Assembly (NCBI RefSeq): GCF_023612375.1
Contig: NZ_CP076852.1
Span: 1 to 64,000, forward strand
Reading direction: 5' to 3'
DNA: 64,000 nucleotides
Source of the DNA: Mycoplasma sp. SG1
GTDB taxonomy: Bacteria > Bacillota_I > Bacilli_A > Mycoplasmatales > SG1
Shown: positions 1 to 10,613 of the stretch, one piece after another
How the letters are laid out: each line of letters opens with the position of its first letter
How positions within the stretch are numbered: the stretch's first letter is position 1
Notes under the pieces: generated by a model
What the model saw: only the letters and a program-made list of their open reading frames with translations
Databases searched by the model: none
Told to the model about the DNA's origin: nothing
Program-made: the position numbers and the translations under genes

Positions 1-315
1 GAAATTAGTTTTTGTAAATGGCGTAACTCCTAAACGTTTAATAATAATTGTTTCTTTATACCTTAAAATAATTTGTGGAAATGAAGAAATCCCTAACGAA
101 ACAATTACTAAAGCGATCGTTCCAGGGGCAACATTTAAAAATGCTAAATTAAGTATTTCATCGTCTGAAGGACCAGGAAATCAAGAAATAATAGAACCGA
201 TAATAAATAAAGAAATAAGCGGGAAAATGAAAGCAAAAAATGGTCCTTGAAAACCACGAATAAAGCTTTTCATTAACAGCTTGTAAAGCGCAAAATACTT
301 ATTGAGAATAAACAT
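1..315 (-). CDS. ABC-2 type transporter permease (partial, C-terminus beyond window)
   Basis: N-terminal 105 residues of a membrane protein whose 3' end lies left of the window. It begins MFILNKYFALYKLLMKSFIRG, has a hydrophobic helix from about residue 25 to 45 and a second hydrophobic stretch around residues 65-80, followed by a segment containing RYKETIIIKRLGVTP. A short charged loop ending in a R-L-G-V-T-P-like motif is typical of ABC-2 exporter permeases. Its start lies 15 bp downstream of the stop of an ABC ATPase on the same strand, so the two should form one exporter. The substrate cannot be inferred. Confidence 0.75.
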
Positions 316-330
316 AAATTTATTTTTGTT

Positions 331-1215
331 TTAGTTAATTTTTTTGTTTCGTTTAAAAATTTTTTTAAAAAAAGATAACTCTTTTGAAATTGTATCAGAC
401 AATTTACGTTCACTGTCTGCTTTCTCTTTTAATTCACGATTTTTTTTATCTTCAATTTCTGTAATATAAGTAAAGTATTTGTCAATAAAGTTATAAACTG
501 TTTGATACTTCTCTTCTACTTCTTTAACTGTTAAGTCATAAACAATTTTACCATCTTCAATAACCAAAAGACGATCACATAATTCTTCTAACTCTTCCAT
601 ATTATGTGAAACCATAATTACTGTCCAATTATTTTCAACGATTAAACTTTTAATAAAATTTTTTATTCTTTGTTTTTGTTGAATATCTAGACCTGTACTT
701 AATTCATCTAGAACTAATAATTTAGGATTATGAATAACCGCTAATAAAATATTCAATCGTTGTTGTTGACCACCAGAAAGACGTTTAGCGTATGAATCCA
801 TATGTTCCCTTAAATTAAAAGAATCAATTAATTCATTCAAACGATCTTTAATAAATTGGTTTCCTGAATAAACATCACGATAAAAATAAATTAAATCTTT
901 AACTTTTATTCTGTCAGGATAGGTATTATCTTGGAATTGAATTCCTGATAATTGTGAAATCTCTTTTTTAGTATTTCCATAACTTCGGATTATTTTTCCA
1001 GATGTTGGATCTTTAATTCCAATAATCATTTCAACTAAAGTTGTTTTTCCTGCTCCATTTTTACCAATAATACCAACTACTTCACCTTTTTTGAGTTTAA
1101 AAGAAATATTGTCAACTACTGTCTTATGACCATATTTTTTCGTAAGTTTATCAACTGTTAATAAATATTCTTGAGATTCAATATCTGGATTATTTAAGTT
1201 GTTTATTTGTTTCAT
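331..1215 (-). CDS. ABC transporter ATP-binding protein
   Basis: ATPase subunit of an ABC exporter, 294 residues from the ATG at 1215. Visible motifs are Walker A GKNGAGKTT, signature LSGGQQQR, Walker B LLVLDELSTGLD and the switch histidine in MVSHN. The frame stays open upstream to 1332, but that extension is Lys/Ile-rich low complexity and is probably untranslated. I chose the internal ATG before KQINNLNN, which has a purine-rich GGAAAA just upstream. The C-terminus carries a charged tail of about 60 residues. It pairs with the ABC-2 permease immediately downstream. The subfamily resembles drug, lantibiotic or lipid exporters; the substrate is unknown. Confidence 0.85.
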   Translation of the reverse strand: MKQINNLNNPDIESQEYLLTVDKLTKKYGHKTVVDNISFKLKKGEVVGIIGKNGAGKTTLVEMIIGIKDPTSGKIIRSYGNTKKEISQLSGIQFQDNTYPDRIKVKDLIYFYRDVYSGNQFIKDRLNELIDSFNLREHMDSYAKRLSGGQQQRLNILLAVIHNPKLLVLDELSTGLDIQQKQRIKNFIKSLIVENNWTVIMVSHNMEELEELCDRLLVIEDGKIVYDLTVKEVEEKYQTVYNFIDKYFTYITEIEDKKNRELKEKADSERKLSDTISKELSFFKKIFKRNKKIN

Positions 1216-1312
1216 AATTTTTTCCAAACAGATTATTATTTTTTTAATTGATATTAAATTATAAGAATAAAAGATAAAAAACTTAATTTTATTGTAATAA
1301 AATGATTTTATT

Positions 1313-1948
1313 CTAATTTTTGCTATTATCAAGCATTTCTTTTAATATTTTTGTATTTTTATAAATTATTTGTTCACCAATTTCATAACTAGCAATTTTA
1401 CTTTGTTCAATGTGGAACTTTATTGGTATGTTTAATTTAATAAAAAGTTCTGGTTTGTCTTTTCATAATTTTTTTAAATTTTTTGCCATTATTTGAATAT
1501 TAGAAGATGTTTGAACTAACATGTCTTTGTTTATATAATAAGGGTCGCAATAACCAAACCCTAATCCACTTATGACAAATATCGTTGCATAATTTCAATT
1601 TATATTTATAGGATTATCACCTCTCCTGTTCATTATTATAAAATTTGAAATTATAGATTTTGAGGAAGTTTTTATACTCATCTCGCAATTATTAACTATT
1701 AAATCGATCATGTTTTTTTTATGTCCTGCTAAAATACATTCTAAACCTATTTTTTTAAATAAAACGTAACAAAAAAATTCTACAACTCCGCCAACAATAA
1801 ATTTATTTTCATTAATTTTACTGTCATAACTTTTATATAAAACTTCAAATAATTGTAAAAACTCATCTACAACTTTTTTATTTTCTGAACTATAAATATA
1901 GTCTTTGATTTGTTGAAATATCTTTTGGTGATTTTTGTAATGATTCAC
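1313..1948 (-). CDS. Probable type II restriction endonuclease partner of the adjacent methyltransferase
   Basis: Protein of 211 residues read with TGA as Trp, probably from a GTG start at 1948. I do not recognise the family from sequence alone. The restriction call rests on context: its start overlaps the end of a cytosine-5 methyltransferase gene by 59 bp in another frame, the classic layout of a compact type II R-M pair. Internally there is VGGVVEFFCYVLFKKIG followed by a segment with MIDLIVNN and then MSIKTSS. That spacing of E, D and K could be a PD-(D/E)XK-like core, but this is only suggestive. The TAG stop is at 1313. It could instead be an unrelated hypothetical protein. Confidence 0.55.
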
Positions 1949-2915
1949 TTATTATTACTATTTCTTCGATTAATTTTTCTAATATTTTTACGACAATTGA
2001 ATTACCAGACAAAGATATTATTTTTTTATCATTGATTTTTTTAGATAATTTTAAATAATCGTCGCTTGAAAAACCCATTAATTTAAGACTTTCAAGGGCA
2101 CTTAATTGTGAAACTTTTGACCCGTCTGTTATTTTAATGATATTTGAATAAGATATGGTACCACAGTATTTATCTATTTTTCATGCTCTATTATAAGAAC
2201 CATTTTTGTTGCCTTTTTTATCATATCAACTCATAAAATTGGAGAAATTAAATATCGGTTTTTTCTCTAATAAATATCTTTTTTCAAAATTTTTAATATC
2301 TAAATAATCTGTTAATTTACTTTTTAAAACTTCTTGCCCGTAAGTTAAAGTTAATTTGTCTATTATTAATTGATCAAAAGAAAAGACAATAAATAATCTT
2401 TCCCTATTTTGGGGAATGTTATAGTTAAGGGCGTTTAAAATTTTATATTTGTAAAAATATCCCATACTACTCATTTCGTTTAAAAATTCTTTTAAAACCT
2501 GATTGTGATTATTATTAATTAAAAGATTTTTTACATTTTCAAATATAACTATTTTTGGTTTTAGATAACTTATAATCTCTAAAGATTTTCAAACCAAACT
2601 ACTCCTTGTATTAGATTCTTTAAAACCGCCTTTGTTTTTTCCTGCATGTGAAAAGTCTTGGCAAGGACTGCCCATAAATAAAAAGTCAACGTTATTTTTA
2701 TAAAACTTTATTTGTTCTTTTTTGATTGATTTTATATCTCCGAAATTAGTTACTACTTCATCATAAAGAAGGTTATATCCATCAATTGCTTCTTTAAGAA
2801 TTTCACTAATAAACAACGTTTGATGCGGAATTTTTAAATTAATTAATGCTTTTTTTGGTGCACCTATTCCGCTAAATAATTCAACAATTTTTAATTTTTC
2901 TTTAAAAACAGCCAT
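1890..2915 (-). CDS. DNA (cytosine-5-)-methyltransferase
   Basis: Transfers a methyl group from SAM to C5 of cytosine in DNA, presumably protecting against the adjacent nuclease. The 341 residues carry the family motifs in order: motif I VELFSGIG near residue 11, the catalytic Pro-Cys in MGSPCQDFSHAG (motif IV), FENV (motif VI), PQNRERLF (motif VIII) and LSGNSIVVKILEKL (motif X). The gene reads through several TGA codons as Trp, for example at the VWK and MSW positions. The variable region before motif X is short, so a single short target is likely, but I cannot state the recognition sequence. Confidence 0.9.
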
Positions 2916-2981
2916 AAAAATTAAATATAAGGATTATTTTTTCTATATTAATTTATCTTTCACTTTTTCAAAATTAAAAAA

Positions 2982-3064
2982 TGGTCCCCAGAGTGGGACT
3001 TGAACCCACACGAATTTCTTCAAAAGTTTTTGAGACTTTCACGGCTACATTACGTCATCTGGGG
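2982..3064 (-). tRNA. tRNA-Leu (CAA)
   Basis: 83 nt with CCA encoded at 2982-2984. The acceptor CCCCAGA pairs with TCTGGGG; the anticodon loop is CTCAAAA and there is a class II variable arm. Last gene transcribed in this eight-tRNA cluster. Confidence 0.93.
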
Positions 3065-3088
3065 CGCCGACTTTTTATTTTAAAAAAA

Positions 3089-3162
3089 TGGAGCAGATAA
3101 AGGGAATCTAACCCTTACTTACAACTTGGAAGGATGTTGTTCTAACATTAAACTATATCTGC
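3089..3162 (-). tRNA. tRNA-Gly (TCC)
   Basis: 74 nt with encoded CCA; anticodon loop CTTCCAA. The anticodon stem contains one T-T mismatch (ACATC against GTTGT) in my folding. Confidence 0.92.
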
Positions 3163-3163
3163 A

Positions 3164-3250
3164 TGGTGTCTAAGGTGGGACTTGAACCCACACGGGAAAA
3201 ATTCCCATAAGATCTTAAGTCTCATATGGCTACCATTACATCACTTAGAC
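3164..3250 (-). tRNA. tRNA-Leu (TAA)
   Basis: 87 nt with encoded CCA and a long variable arm. Anticodon loop CTTAAGA on stem TGAGA/TCTTA; acceptor GTCTAAG pairs with CTTAGAC. Confidence 0.93.
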
Positions 3251-3325
3251 TGGTACCCCCAATAGGACTCGAACCTATATTTATTGATTAAAGGTCAACT
3301 ACTTTAGCCTTTAAGTTATGGGAGC
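3251..3325 (-). tRNA. tRNA-Lys (TTT), unusual C33
   Basis: 75 nt with encoded CCA. Anticodon stem GTTGA/TCAAT with loop CCTTTAA, so the anticodon is TTT. Position 33, almost always U in tRNAs, is C here. The acceptor closes with wobble pairs (G1-U72, U3-G70). It abuts tRNA-Leu(TAA) directly. Confidence 0.85.
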
Positions 3326-3326
3326 A

Positions 3327-3401
3327 TGGATAGGATGGCTGGAATCGCACCAGCGATCGAAGAATCAAAATCTTCTGCCTTAACTACTTAGCTACACCCT
3401 A
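3327..3401 (-). tRNA. tRNA-Gln (TTG)
   Basis: 75 nt with encoded CCA; anticodon loop TTTTGAT on stem GAAGA/TCTTC; acceptor TAGGGTG pairs with CATCCTA. Confidence 0.93.
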
Positions 3402-3408
3402 AGGAAAA

Positions 3409-3494
3409 TGGTGGAAGGGGTAGGATTCGAACCCACGAACCTATTAAGGATCTGATCTACAGTCAGCTGCATTTAACCACTTTGCTACCCTTCC
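3409..3494 (-). tRNA. tRNA-Tyr (GTA)
   Basis: 86 nt class II tRNA with encoded CCA; anticodon loop CTGTAGA and a long variable arm; acceptor GGAAGGG. Confidence 0.93.
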
Positions 3495-3495
3495 G

Positions 3496-3570
3496 TGGTG
3501 CTAGATATTGGACTCAAACCAATTTCTGATGATTACAAGTCAACTGTTTTGCCCGTTAAACTAATCTAGC
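3496..3570 (-). tRNA. tRNA-Thr (TGT)
   Basis: 75 nt with encoded CCA; anticodon loop CTTGTAA; acceptor GCTAGAT pairs with ATCTAGC. The anticodon stem has one T-T mismatch in my folding. Confidence 0.92.
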
Positions 3571-3571
3571 A

Positions 3572-3648
3572 TGGTGGAGTGTACAGGACTCGAACCTATC
3601 ACCTTTTGTGTGTAAAACAAACGCTCTAGCCAGATGAGCTAACACTCC
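3572..3648 (-). tRNA. tRNA-Val (TAC)
   Basis: 77 nt with encoded CCA; anticodon loop TTTACAC on stem TTTGT/ACAAA; acceptor GGAGTGT. First gene transcribed in the cluster. A TATAAT-like hexamer on the minus strand at 3682-3687 could be its -10 element. Confidence 0.94.
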
Positions 3649-3882
3649 GTTTATAAAATATAACAAAAAAAATCAGAATATATTATATAAAATAATATGA
3701 AACTTAATATATAAACTATTCTATAACAATAAATCGATTAAATTTTTATCATTAATATTATAAATATAAAATATAAAAGTTGTACAATATTGATTATTTT
3801 TGAATATTTTTTTTGATTATTTTTAACTTATAATAATTTTTTGACTAAAAAAGATAAAAATGATTGAAAGTGAAGGTGATGT

Positions 3883-4815
3883 ATGAGCAAAATAGTTGTA
3901 GCAATCGGCGGGAATGCTTTGGGCAATACTCCTAAAGAACAAAAAGAAATAGTTAAAAATACTGCTAAGCATTTGGTTAAATTTATCAAGCAAGGTAATG
4001 ATTTAGTTATTGTCCATGGAAATGGTTTACAAGTAGGGATGATTAACAATGGTTTTTTTCTAGCCCATAAACACGAATCAACATCCCCAGTTGTCGATTT
4101 TCCTGAATGTGGTGCAATGAGTCAAGGTTATATTGGTTATCATTTACAACAAGCAATTAAAAATGAGTTAAAAAAAGAAAAAATTAACAAAGATGTTGTT
4201 ACTTTAATAACTCAAATTGTGGTTGATAAAAATGATGACGCTTTTAAAAATCCAACAAAACCGATTGGTCGATTTATGAGTGAAGAAGATGCAGAACTGA
4301 TTGCTAAGAAAAATCATTGAGTAGTTAAAAAAGATTCCGATCGAGGTTGAAGACGCGTTATTGCATCTCCACAACCGATAGACATCATTGAAAAAGAAAT
4401 TATTAATAAACTAATTGATAATAAAGCGATTGTTATAACAGCTGGAGGGGGCGGAATCCCTGTTATATATGACAAAAATAACGGTTATGCTGGTATTCCT
4501 GCTGTTATTGATAAGGATTTTTCTGCTTTTGTTGTAGCAAAAATGGTTAACGCTGAAAGATTGGTTATCCTAACCGCTGTTGATGAAGTTATGTTAAATT
4601 ATGGTACAGAAAATCAAAAAGGTTTAAAAACAGTAAAAAGTAGTCAAATAAAGGAATTGATTAAGACAAAACAATTTGCATCTGGATCAATGTTACCAAA
4701 AGTTTTAGCTGCCCTATCATTTGTTGAAGCAAGTCATAAATCTGCTGTTATTGGAAACTTAAATAAAACCGAAGAAGTTTTAACAGGTAAAAGCGGAACA
4801 AAAATAATTTTATAA
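3883..4815 (+). CDS. arcC: Carbamate kinase
   Basis: Converts carbamoyl phosphate plus ADP to ATP, CO2 and ammonia, the energy-yielding last step of arginine or agmatine fermentation. The 310 residues start IVVAIGGNALG, with VHGNGLQVG, ITAGGGGIPV and LTAVDEVMLNYG as in the family. Two Trp are encoded by TGA near 4318 and 4348. The start is supported by AAGGTGAT just upstream. It stands alone on the plus strand, convergent with the agmatine deiminase operon (45 bp between stops), so it probably fulfils the AguC role for that pathway. A TATAAT-like -10 lies at 3829-3834. Confidence 0.95.
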
Positions 4816-4860
4816 TCTTTTATTTCCTGTTTTGGTGGTTATTTTAGATCAAGAAAATTT

Positions 4861-5967
4861 TTAAAGTTTTAGTTTTTTTGGTTCTTGTTGGGTTATACAA
4901 TGAATATTCCCGCCCCCTAATAAAATCTCTCTTGCATAAATTGGTTCAACCTTACGCTTTGGAAAAACTTCTTTGATCGTCTTAATAGCGTTATCATCTC
5001 ATTTTTTATCATTAAAAATTGGAAGAATAACCGCATTATTAGCAAGATAGAAATTAGCATAACTAGCTGGTAAACGAGTATGAGATTTTCTTAACATACC
5101 ACCTGATGGATCGATATCACTAACTTCTTTTTCTTTATAAAAGATTGGATCTGGTTGATGAATTTTTGTCACTTTAATTTTTCTGCCCTTGGCATCTTTA
5201 TTTGATGTTAAAAAATTATAAGCTTCTAAAGAACGTTGATATTGAGGATCTTTTTGATCATCAGTTCAAGTTAAAAGAACATGCCCTGGTTCAATGATTT
5301 GGATAACGTTATCAACATGACCACTTGTTTCATCGTTATAAACCCCACGTGGAATCCATAAAACCTTTTCAACACCAAGATAATTTTTTAAATGGTTCGT
5401 AATTTCTGCTTTAGTTAAGTCAGGGTTTCGGTTTTTATTCAATAAACATTCTGCTGTTACATAAACAGTTCCATCGCCATCTGAATGAATCGACCCCCCT
5501 TCTAAAACTAAAGGGGCATTATAATATTCATAATCTATCAATGAACAAACTTTATGAGCGATGTTATTATCATCATCTCATGGAAAATAAAGGCCTTCAT
5601 TGATACCCCCTCAAGAATTAAAGATTCAATTAACACCTCTTACTTCTCCTGTTTTTTCATTTCTAACAAAGGTAGGTCCAATATCGCGCATTCAAGCATC
5701 ATTATTAGACATTTCGATTACTTTAACTTTTTTATCGAGATGAAATCTAGCGTTTTCATATTGCTTGTTTGAAACCAACATAACCACTGTTTCATATTTA
5801 GCGATTGTATTAGCAACTTTTGTAAAAACTTTTTGAGCAGGTTTTGCACCATGTCTTCAGTTATCGGTTCTTTCAGGTCATATCATTCAACATCTTTCAT
5901 GTTCAGCTGTTTCAATCGGCATAGAAAAACCATCTTCTTTAGGATTTGATTTTAGATTGTTGTTCAT
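4861..5967 (-). CDS. aguA: Agmatine deiminase
   Basis: Hydrolyses agmatine to N-carbamoylputrescine and ammonia. The 368 residues match agmatine deiminases over the full length: [49 protein letters not shown], and the C-terminal [11 protein letters not shown] containing Cys357, the family's catalytic Cys position. It lacks the arginine deiminase architecture. Several Trp, including in WMRDIGP, are TGA codons. Its start overlaps the end of the upstream permease by 29 bp, so it is the last cistron of the aguB-permease-aguA operon. Confidence 0.95.
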
Positions 5968-7468
5968 TCTTTTGTTCTTTTTTGTTGTTTAAAATAATAT
6001 TATTTGTTGTGTTTGTATTTATATTTGTTGTGTTTACATTTAAATTATGAATATTTTTATCATTTTTACGTTCTTTTGAAGCTCATCAAATTAAAATTTC
6101 ACCAACTAAAATACAAATAATAGTTCCAATAATTGAAAATAATACAAACGGACCACCAGCGTTAACACCAGACATAGAAATACTTTTATTACCAACAATA
6201 ATATCTCCAAAAATAAATAAAATAATACTTAAAACTAAAATACTCATTGGAAGTAAAGTTACAGATCATTGAATAAAGCGATTACCAGGAATTTTAAAAG
6301 GGCGATCAATATTTGGTTCTTTTTTTCTTAAGATTAAAAATGATGGAAATATGAACAGATACGGCATTAAAAAAATAATAGATGAAAATGAATATAATTG
6401 TCAAAAAAGATCAGAAATACTTCTGCCTTTTGAAGTTAATCCTGCGATTATTAATAAAATAGTTGAAATTGCTCCTGTAATGATTGTTGCTCATAATGGA
6501 GAATCGTTTCCTAGTTTTGAAGCAAATAATTTTGGAAACTCACCATCATCTGATGCTTCTTGAATTGCTCTATTTGAACCTGCTGTTCATGTAACCATAT
6601 TCCCAAAAAAAGTTATAACCAAAAAGAAACCAAAAATTTTTGTCAATCACCCAGGAAATACTTTAGCAATTGTTTGAATAATACCATTTGAAATATTTAA
6701 ATCTTTAACATTTAAAATAATATTAACCGCCACTGTTCCTAAAACATAAGCAACAATAACAGTGACCCCTGCTAATAAAATTGATAATGGAATGTCCCGT
6801 TTGGGATTTTTCATATTTTTAACCGTGTTAGAGCCTAATTCAAATCCTGAAAGGTTATAAATAATAACCGGTAGAAAAACAATCCCTGTTGATCATGATG
6901 GTAAAATACCATATTTAGGATCATTAAATGGCGTTTGAACTCCTCCCCCTTTTGCTAATCAAACTATCAAAGCAAGAACTAATCCACATGTTACAATAAC
7001 TTTTGCAAGTGATGATAGGTTTGGAAGTCATTTAGTGTAGTTAATATTCATTAAACCAACCAAAACCGTTATTCATGTAATCAAAACAGCAATCCCAATT
7101 TGAATCCAGATAGATAATGGGTGGTTAGGAAAAAAGATTAAAGATATTGAAGATGAAAAAGCAATATAAACAGAAGACATTCATAAACCAACGTTTAATC
7201 AATAAAATCAATTAGTCCTAGCTGCTCATTTCGGACTAAAAGCACGTTTAACCCATGTATAGATCCCCCCACCATCACTGTAGGTAGATCCTAATTCGAC
7301 GGTTAATAAACCGTATGGTAAAAAATAAATAACTGCTAAAATACATCAATAGATGATAGATTGTCATCCGATAGCTGCTGCTGCTGAAAATGAATCTAAA
7401 ACAAAAACAGCACTGAATGTAAAAGCGATAATATCGAAGAGTTTTAACCCTTTTTTTCTATTTGCCAT
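5939..7468 (-). CDS. aguD: APC-family antiporter, probably agmatine/putrescine exchange
   Basis: Membrane transporter of 509 residues with about 12 predicted helices. The N-terminus MANRKKGLKLFDIIAFTFSAVF and the internal SDGGGIYTWVKRAF segment are typical of the AdiC/GadC-like branch of the APC superfamily. Placed between putrescine carbamoyltransferase and agmatine deiminase genes, it most likely exchanges extracellular agmatine for putrescine; this substrate is inferred from position only. The C-terminal cytoplasmic tail is low-complexity Asn/Thr (encoded by two 13-bp direct repeats) and Lys-rich. It overlaps the aguA start by 29 bp. Arginine/ornithine exchange is the main alternative. Confidence 0.82.
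6002..6035. repeat. 13-bp direct repeat, 21-bp period, inside the permease tail
   Basis: ATTTGTTGTGTTT occurs at 6002-6014 and 6023-6035. It encodes the low-complexity Asn/Thr stretch in the C-terminal tail of the permease; the period is a multiple of three, so copy changes would stay in frame. Confidence 0.7.
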
Positions 7469-7480
7469 GTTAATCCCAAT

Positions 7481-8581
7481 CTATTTTTTTTGAACGTTAT
7501 CGTTTTTAGAATCGTTATTATAAGTGTAACGCTCTTTTCAAGATCGATTAATCGATTTCATAAAACTTTCTATTCTACCGCGATGATAAATTTTAACTGC
7601 TTTTGAACTTTCATCAATTCTTGGATATAAATAATAAACTAACAATCCCATTTGAGCAGTTAATCTGTTTTCAGCTTGCTCAAAAACAATTGATTGTTTT
7701 GAATCGATAACTTCATCAAAAACTTCAACATTTCTTGATGCAGGTAAACAATGCATAAATAATGCATCACGACCAGCTTTTTGCATTAAACGAGGAGATA
7801 CTTGATAAGTTGGTTTGAAAGCTTTCACCCTTTCAGTTGCTTCATCTTCTTGATCGACCCATCATCAAAGATCGGTATACACAATGTCTGCCCCTTTTAT
7901 CTGATCAACATCATTCGTTCATTTAACTGATCCTGAATGAGCTTCTTTAATGTTTTGTTGCGCCATTTTAATCCATTCATCAGGTGATTTATATTTATCT
8001 GGGGATATGTGAATAAAATTCATCCCTAATTTTGTAACAATTTGCATTGTTGATGAACAAACATTTGTTCTATCACCAATAAAAACGACTTTAATGGTTG
8101 AAAAATCGATTTCGTGATATTTTTTGTTTTTCAATTTAGGAATATATTCAAGCATTGTAAACGCATCACAAATGGCTTGAGTTGGATGATTGTAATCAGA
8201 TAATCCATTTAAAACCGGAACATCTGAATACTTAACTATATTTGTTATGGTTTTATGTTTCAACGCACGACACATAATGCCATCACAAATATGTGAAAGG
8301 ACTTTTACAGTATCATAAAGACTTTCTCTTACCCCTAAATGGATTTCGCCTGGTTTTAAATACTGAGCGTGTCCGCCTAATAATGTCATTGCAGCTTCAA
8401 AAGAAACCCTTGTTCTTGTTGATGGTTCTTCAAAAATCATAGCTAAAGTTTTATTAGCTAATAGTTTCGGAACCGCTCCATTATACCTAGCCTCTTTTAA
8501 AAAGCCCATCAAAGTAAAAATTTCAAAAATTTCTTTTCTAGATAATTCTTGAATGTCAACAAAATGTCTTATTTTGTTCAT
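7481..8581 (-). CDS. aguB: Putrescine carbamoyltransferase
   Basis: Transfers the carbamoyl group between carbamoylputrescine and phosphate, giving putrescine and carbamoyl phosphate. The 366 residues show carbamoyl-phosphate binding EPSTRTRVSFE, then NGLSDYNHPTQ, VVFIGDRTNVC and FMHCLPASR. The substrate loop lacks the ornithine-type DxxxSMG motif, and there is a C-terminal extension past residue 320 as in putrescine enzymes. With agmatine deiminase in the same operon, the putrescine assignment is favoured over ornithine carbamoyltransferase. I start at the ATG at 8581 with AGAAAGG ten bases upstream; a TTG at 8590 is too close to that site. Confidence 0.88.
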
Positions 8582-8734
8582 AATATACAAACCTTTCTAA
8601 GCGATTATTCTAAATTTTACAAAAATATAAAAACTGAATAACTTATTAACTTTAATAATTTGTCTTAGTTCTTGCCTTAGTATATATTAAAGCAATAATT
8701 AAAAAAAATATTCAATATTTTGCAATAATTAGGC

Positions 8735-10027
8735 TTATTTTTTACTTTTTAATGGTGAAAATGAATTTTTAACTTCTTGTTTATAGAACTCTACCCCTGG
8801 TTGATCAAATGGATTGAGATCAAGTAAATAACAATATGCTGTACAACTAACCATAAAGAAGTGGTATAAGTAACCAAATTCTTTTTCTGTTAAACCGTTA
8901 TTATTAACTTCAATAATAACAATTCTATTTTCTGAAATATTGAAATGACTTTTTTTAACTGAACGATAAACTACATCTTGAATAAAATTAAATGATTTGT
9001 TTTCTAAATAGTTTAGTTGATCATAGTTTTCTAAAAATTTCGGAACATTTAATGTTTTAATATTATTTTTAAAAAATAAAAATGTTTCAAAAAATATTTT
9101 GCTTCCTTGTTGTAAAAACTGTCCTAAAGAATGAAGATCTCTGGGAAAAACCAAACCAGCAGGAAAAATGCCTTTTTCTGCTTTACCTTCGCTTTCTGCA
9201 AACAGTTGTTTCCATCATTCAGTAAATACATCTAAATGTGGTTCAAACTGAATAAACGCTTCTACTTTTAAATCATTGTTATATAAAATATTTCGAATAA
9301 CAGCATATTTATAAGCATTATTTTTAATTAAATTTGATGTTTTGCTTAAATCTTGATAAGCATCTATTCCACCTTCAATAAATTTATCGATATTTAAATT
9401 CATAAAAGCCATCGGTAAAAGACAAGATGGTGTAAAAACTGAATATCTACCTTGAATGTTTTCAGGTATTTCAAAAAAAGTAAAATGATTAAAATCACTG
9501 AAATTTTTTAAAAATCCAACATTTTTACTGCTAATTATTACGATTCTTTTTTGAAAATCTTGTGGGAATTTTTCTAACAATATTTTATATACACAACGAA
9601 ATGAAAGTAAAGGCTCAAGGGTTGTGCCTGATTTTGAAACCAATATGATCGAAAAGTTAACTGTTTTTAAGTATTCAAGGGTTGAACTAATTTCTTTTGC
9701 TGATAAGGTGTCTCCTAAGTAAACGATTTTTTGTTTACTTTTATATTGATCTACTAATGCTGAAATTGTTGCTTTTGCTCCTAAATTAGAACCTCCTACT
9801 CCGATTAAAACCAAAACATCTCCTAATTCTTGAAGTCGCTTTGCTGTAGTTTTAATTGATGTAATGATATTTTTATCATAATCCTTACATAATCCATACC
9901 ATCCAAGATTTTCAGATGTTATATACATTGATTTTAAAATTTTATTATGAATAAAATCTATTTTTTTGCTGTATTTTTTTACTTGTGGTAAATATGCTTG
10001 TAAATATTTTAATCCTATTTTAACCAT
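8735..10027 (-). CDS. pgi: Glucose-6-phosphate isomerase
   Basis: Interconverts glucose-6-phosphate and fructose-6-phosphate in glycolysis. At 430 residues it matches the short bacterial form. Visible features are LVLIGVGGSNLGAKA near residue 90, the phosphate-binding ILVSKSGTTLEP loop near 130, IPENIQGRYSVFTP, and the C-terminal LLDLNPFDQPGVEFYK that carries the end of the active site. Three internal TGA codons encode Trp in the EWWKQLF region. It is the final cistron of the minus-strand run sufS-sufU-fthC-pgi, 13 bp after fthC. Confidence 0.95.
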
Positions 10028-10040
10028 AATTGTTGCTTTC

Positions 10041-10613
10041 TTAGTTAGTAATTATTTTATCTAGTTGAACGTCATATTTTTCTTGAAATAAAATGGTTGA
10101 GAATTGAAAATGATAAGCAACGCCTAAAGTTTTTAAATTTGGATTCTGAATCTTGATTTTTTGTAAGGCTTTATCATAATAACCATGTCCGTAACCAATC
10201 CTGTAATTTTTTGAATTAAAAGCGATTAATGGGCAAATAATTAAATCTATTTTTTGAACAGGAAAATCATTTATATCCATCGCTTTTCTTAAAAAAAATA
10301 TTTGTTTTTTTTGATGAAAAGTATTATATTCAATTTTTTTAAATAATAAAATTGCGGAGTTATTTAGACTGTAACATGCTGGTAAAAGGCAAATTATTTT
10401 CAATTTTTTACAATAATCATAAAATAATTTTAAATCAACTTCGTTATTAATTGATCAATAAAAGGCTATCGTTCTGATGTCTGAATTATTTTTTAAATAA
10501 TCAATTAATTTGTCAAAAATAACAAGATTATAAATCGATAATTGCCATAAAGAATATTCTTTTCGATATGTTAAATATTTACTTCTTATTTCTTTTTTAA
10601 TCAGATGATTCAT
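10041..10613 (-). CDS. fthC: 5-formyltetrahydrofolate cyclo-ligase
   Basis: ATP-dependent conversion of 5-formyl-THF to 5,10-methenyl-THF, feeding the folate one-carbon pool; folD later in the window acts on the same intermediate. The 190 residues end with LIICPLIAFNSKNYRIGYGHGYYDKAL, the family signature for substrate and Mg-ATP binding. The N-terminal basic RSKYLTYRKE segment also fits. The start overlaps the end of the sufU-like gene by 17 bp, suggesting translational coupling. It is diverged but close to normal family length. Confidence 0.88.

Noticed and set aside
4861-5967. Arginine deiminase
   Set aside because: Length, the WMRDIGP, GGxxEGLY and GGGNIHC motifs and the operon partners fit agmatine deiminase, not ArcA.
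7481-8581. Ornithine carbamoyltransferase
   Set aside because: The ornithine-binding SMG loop is not seen, there is a C-terminal extension and the operon encodes agmatine deiminase; the two families are close, so some doubt remains.
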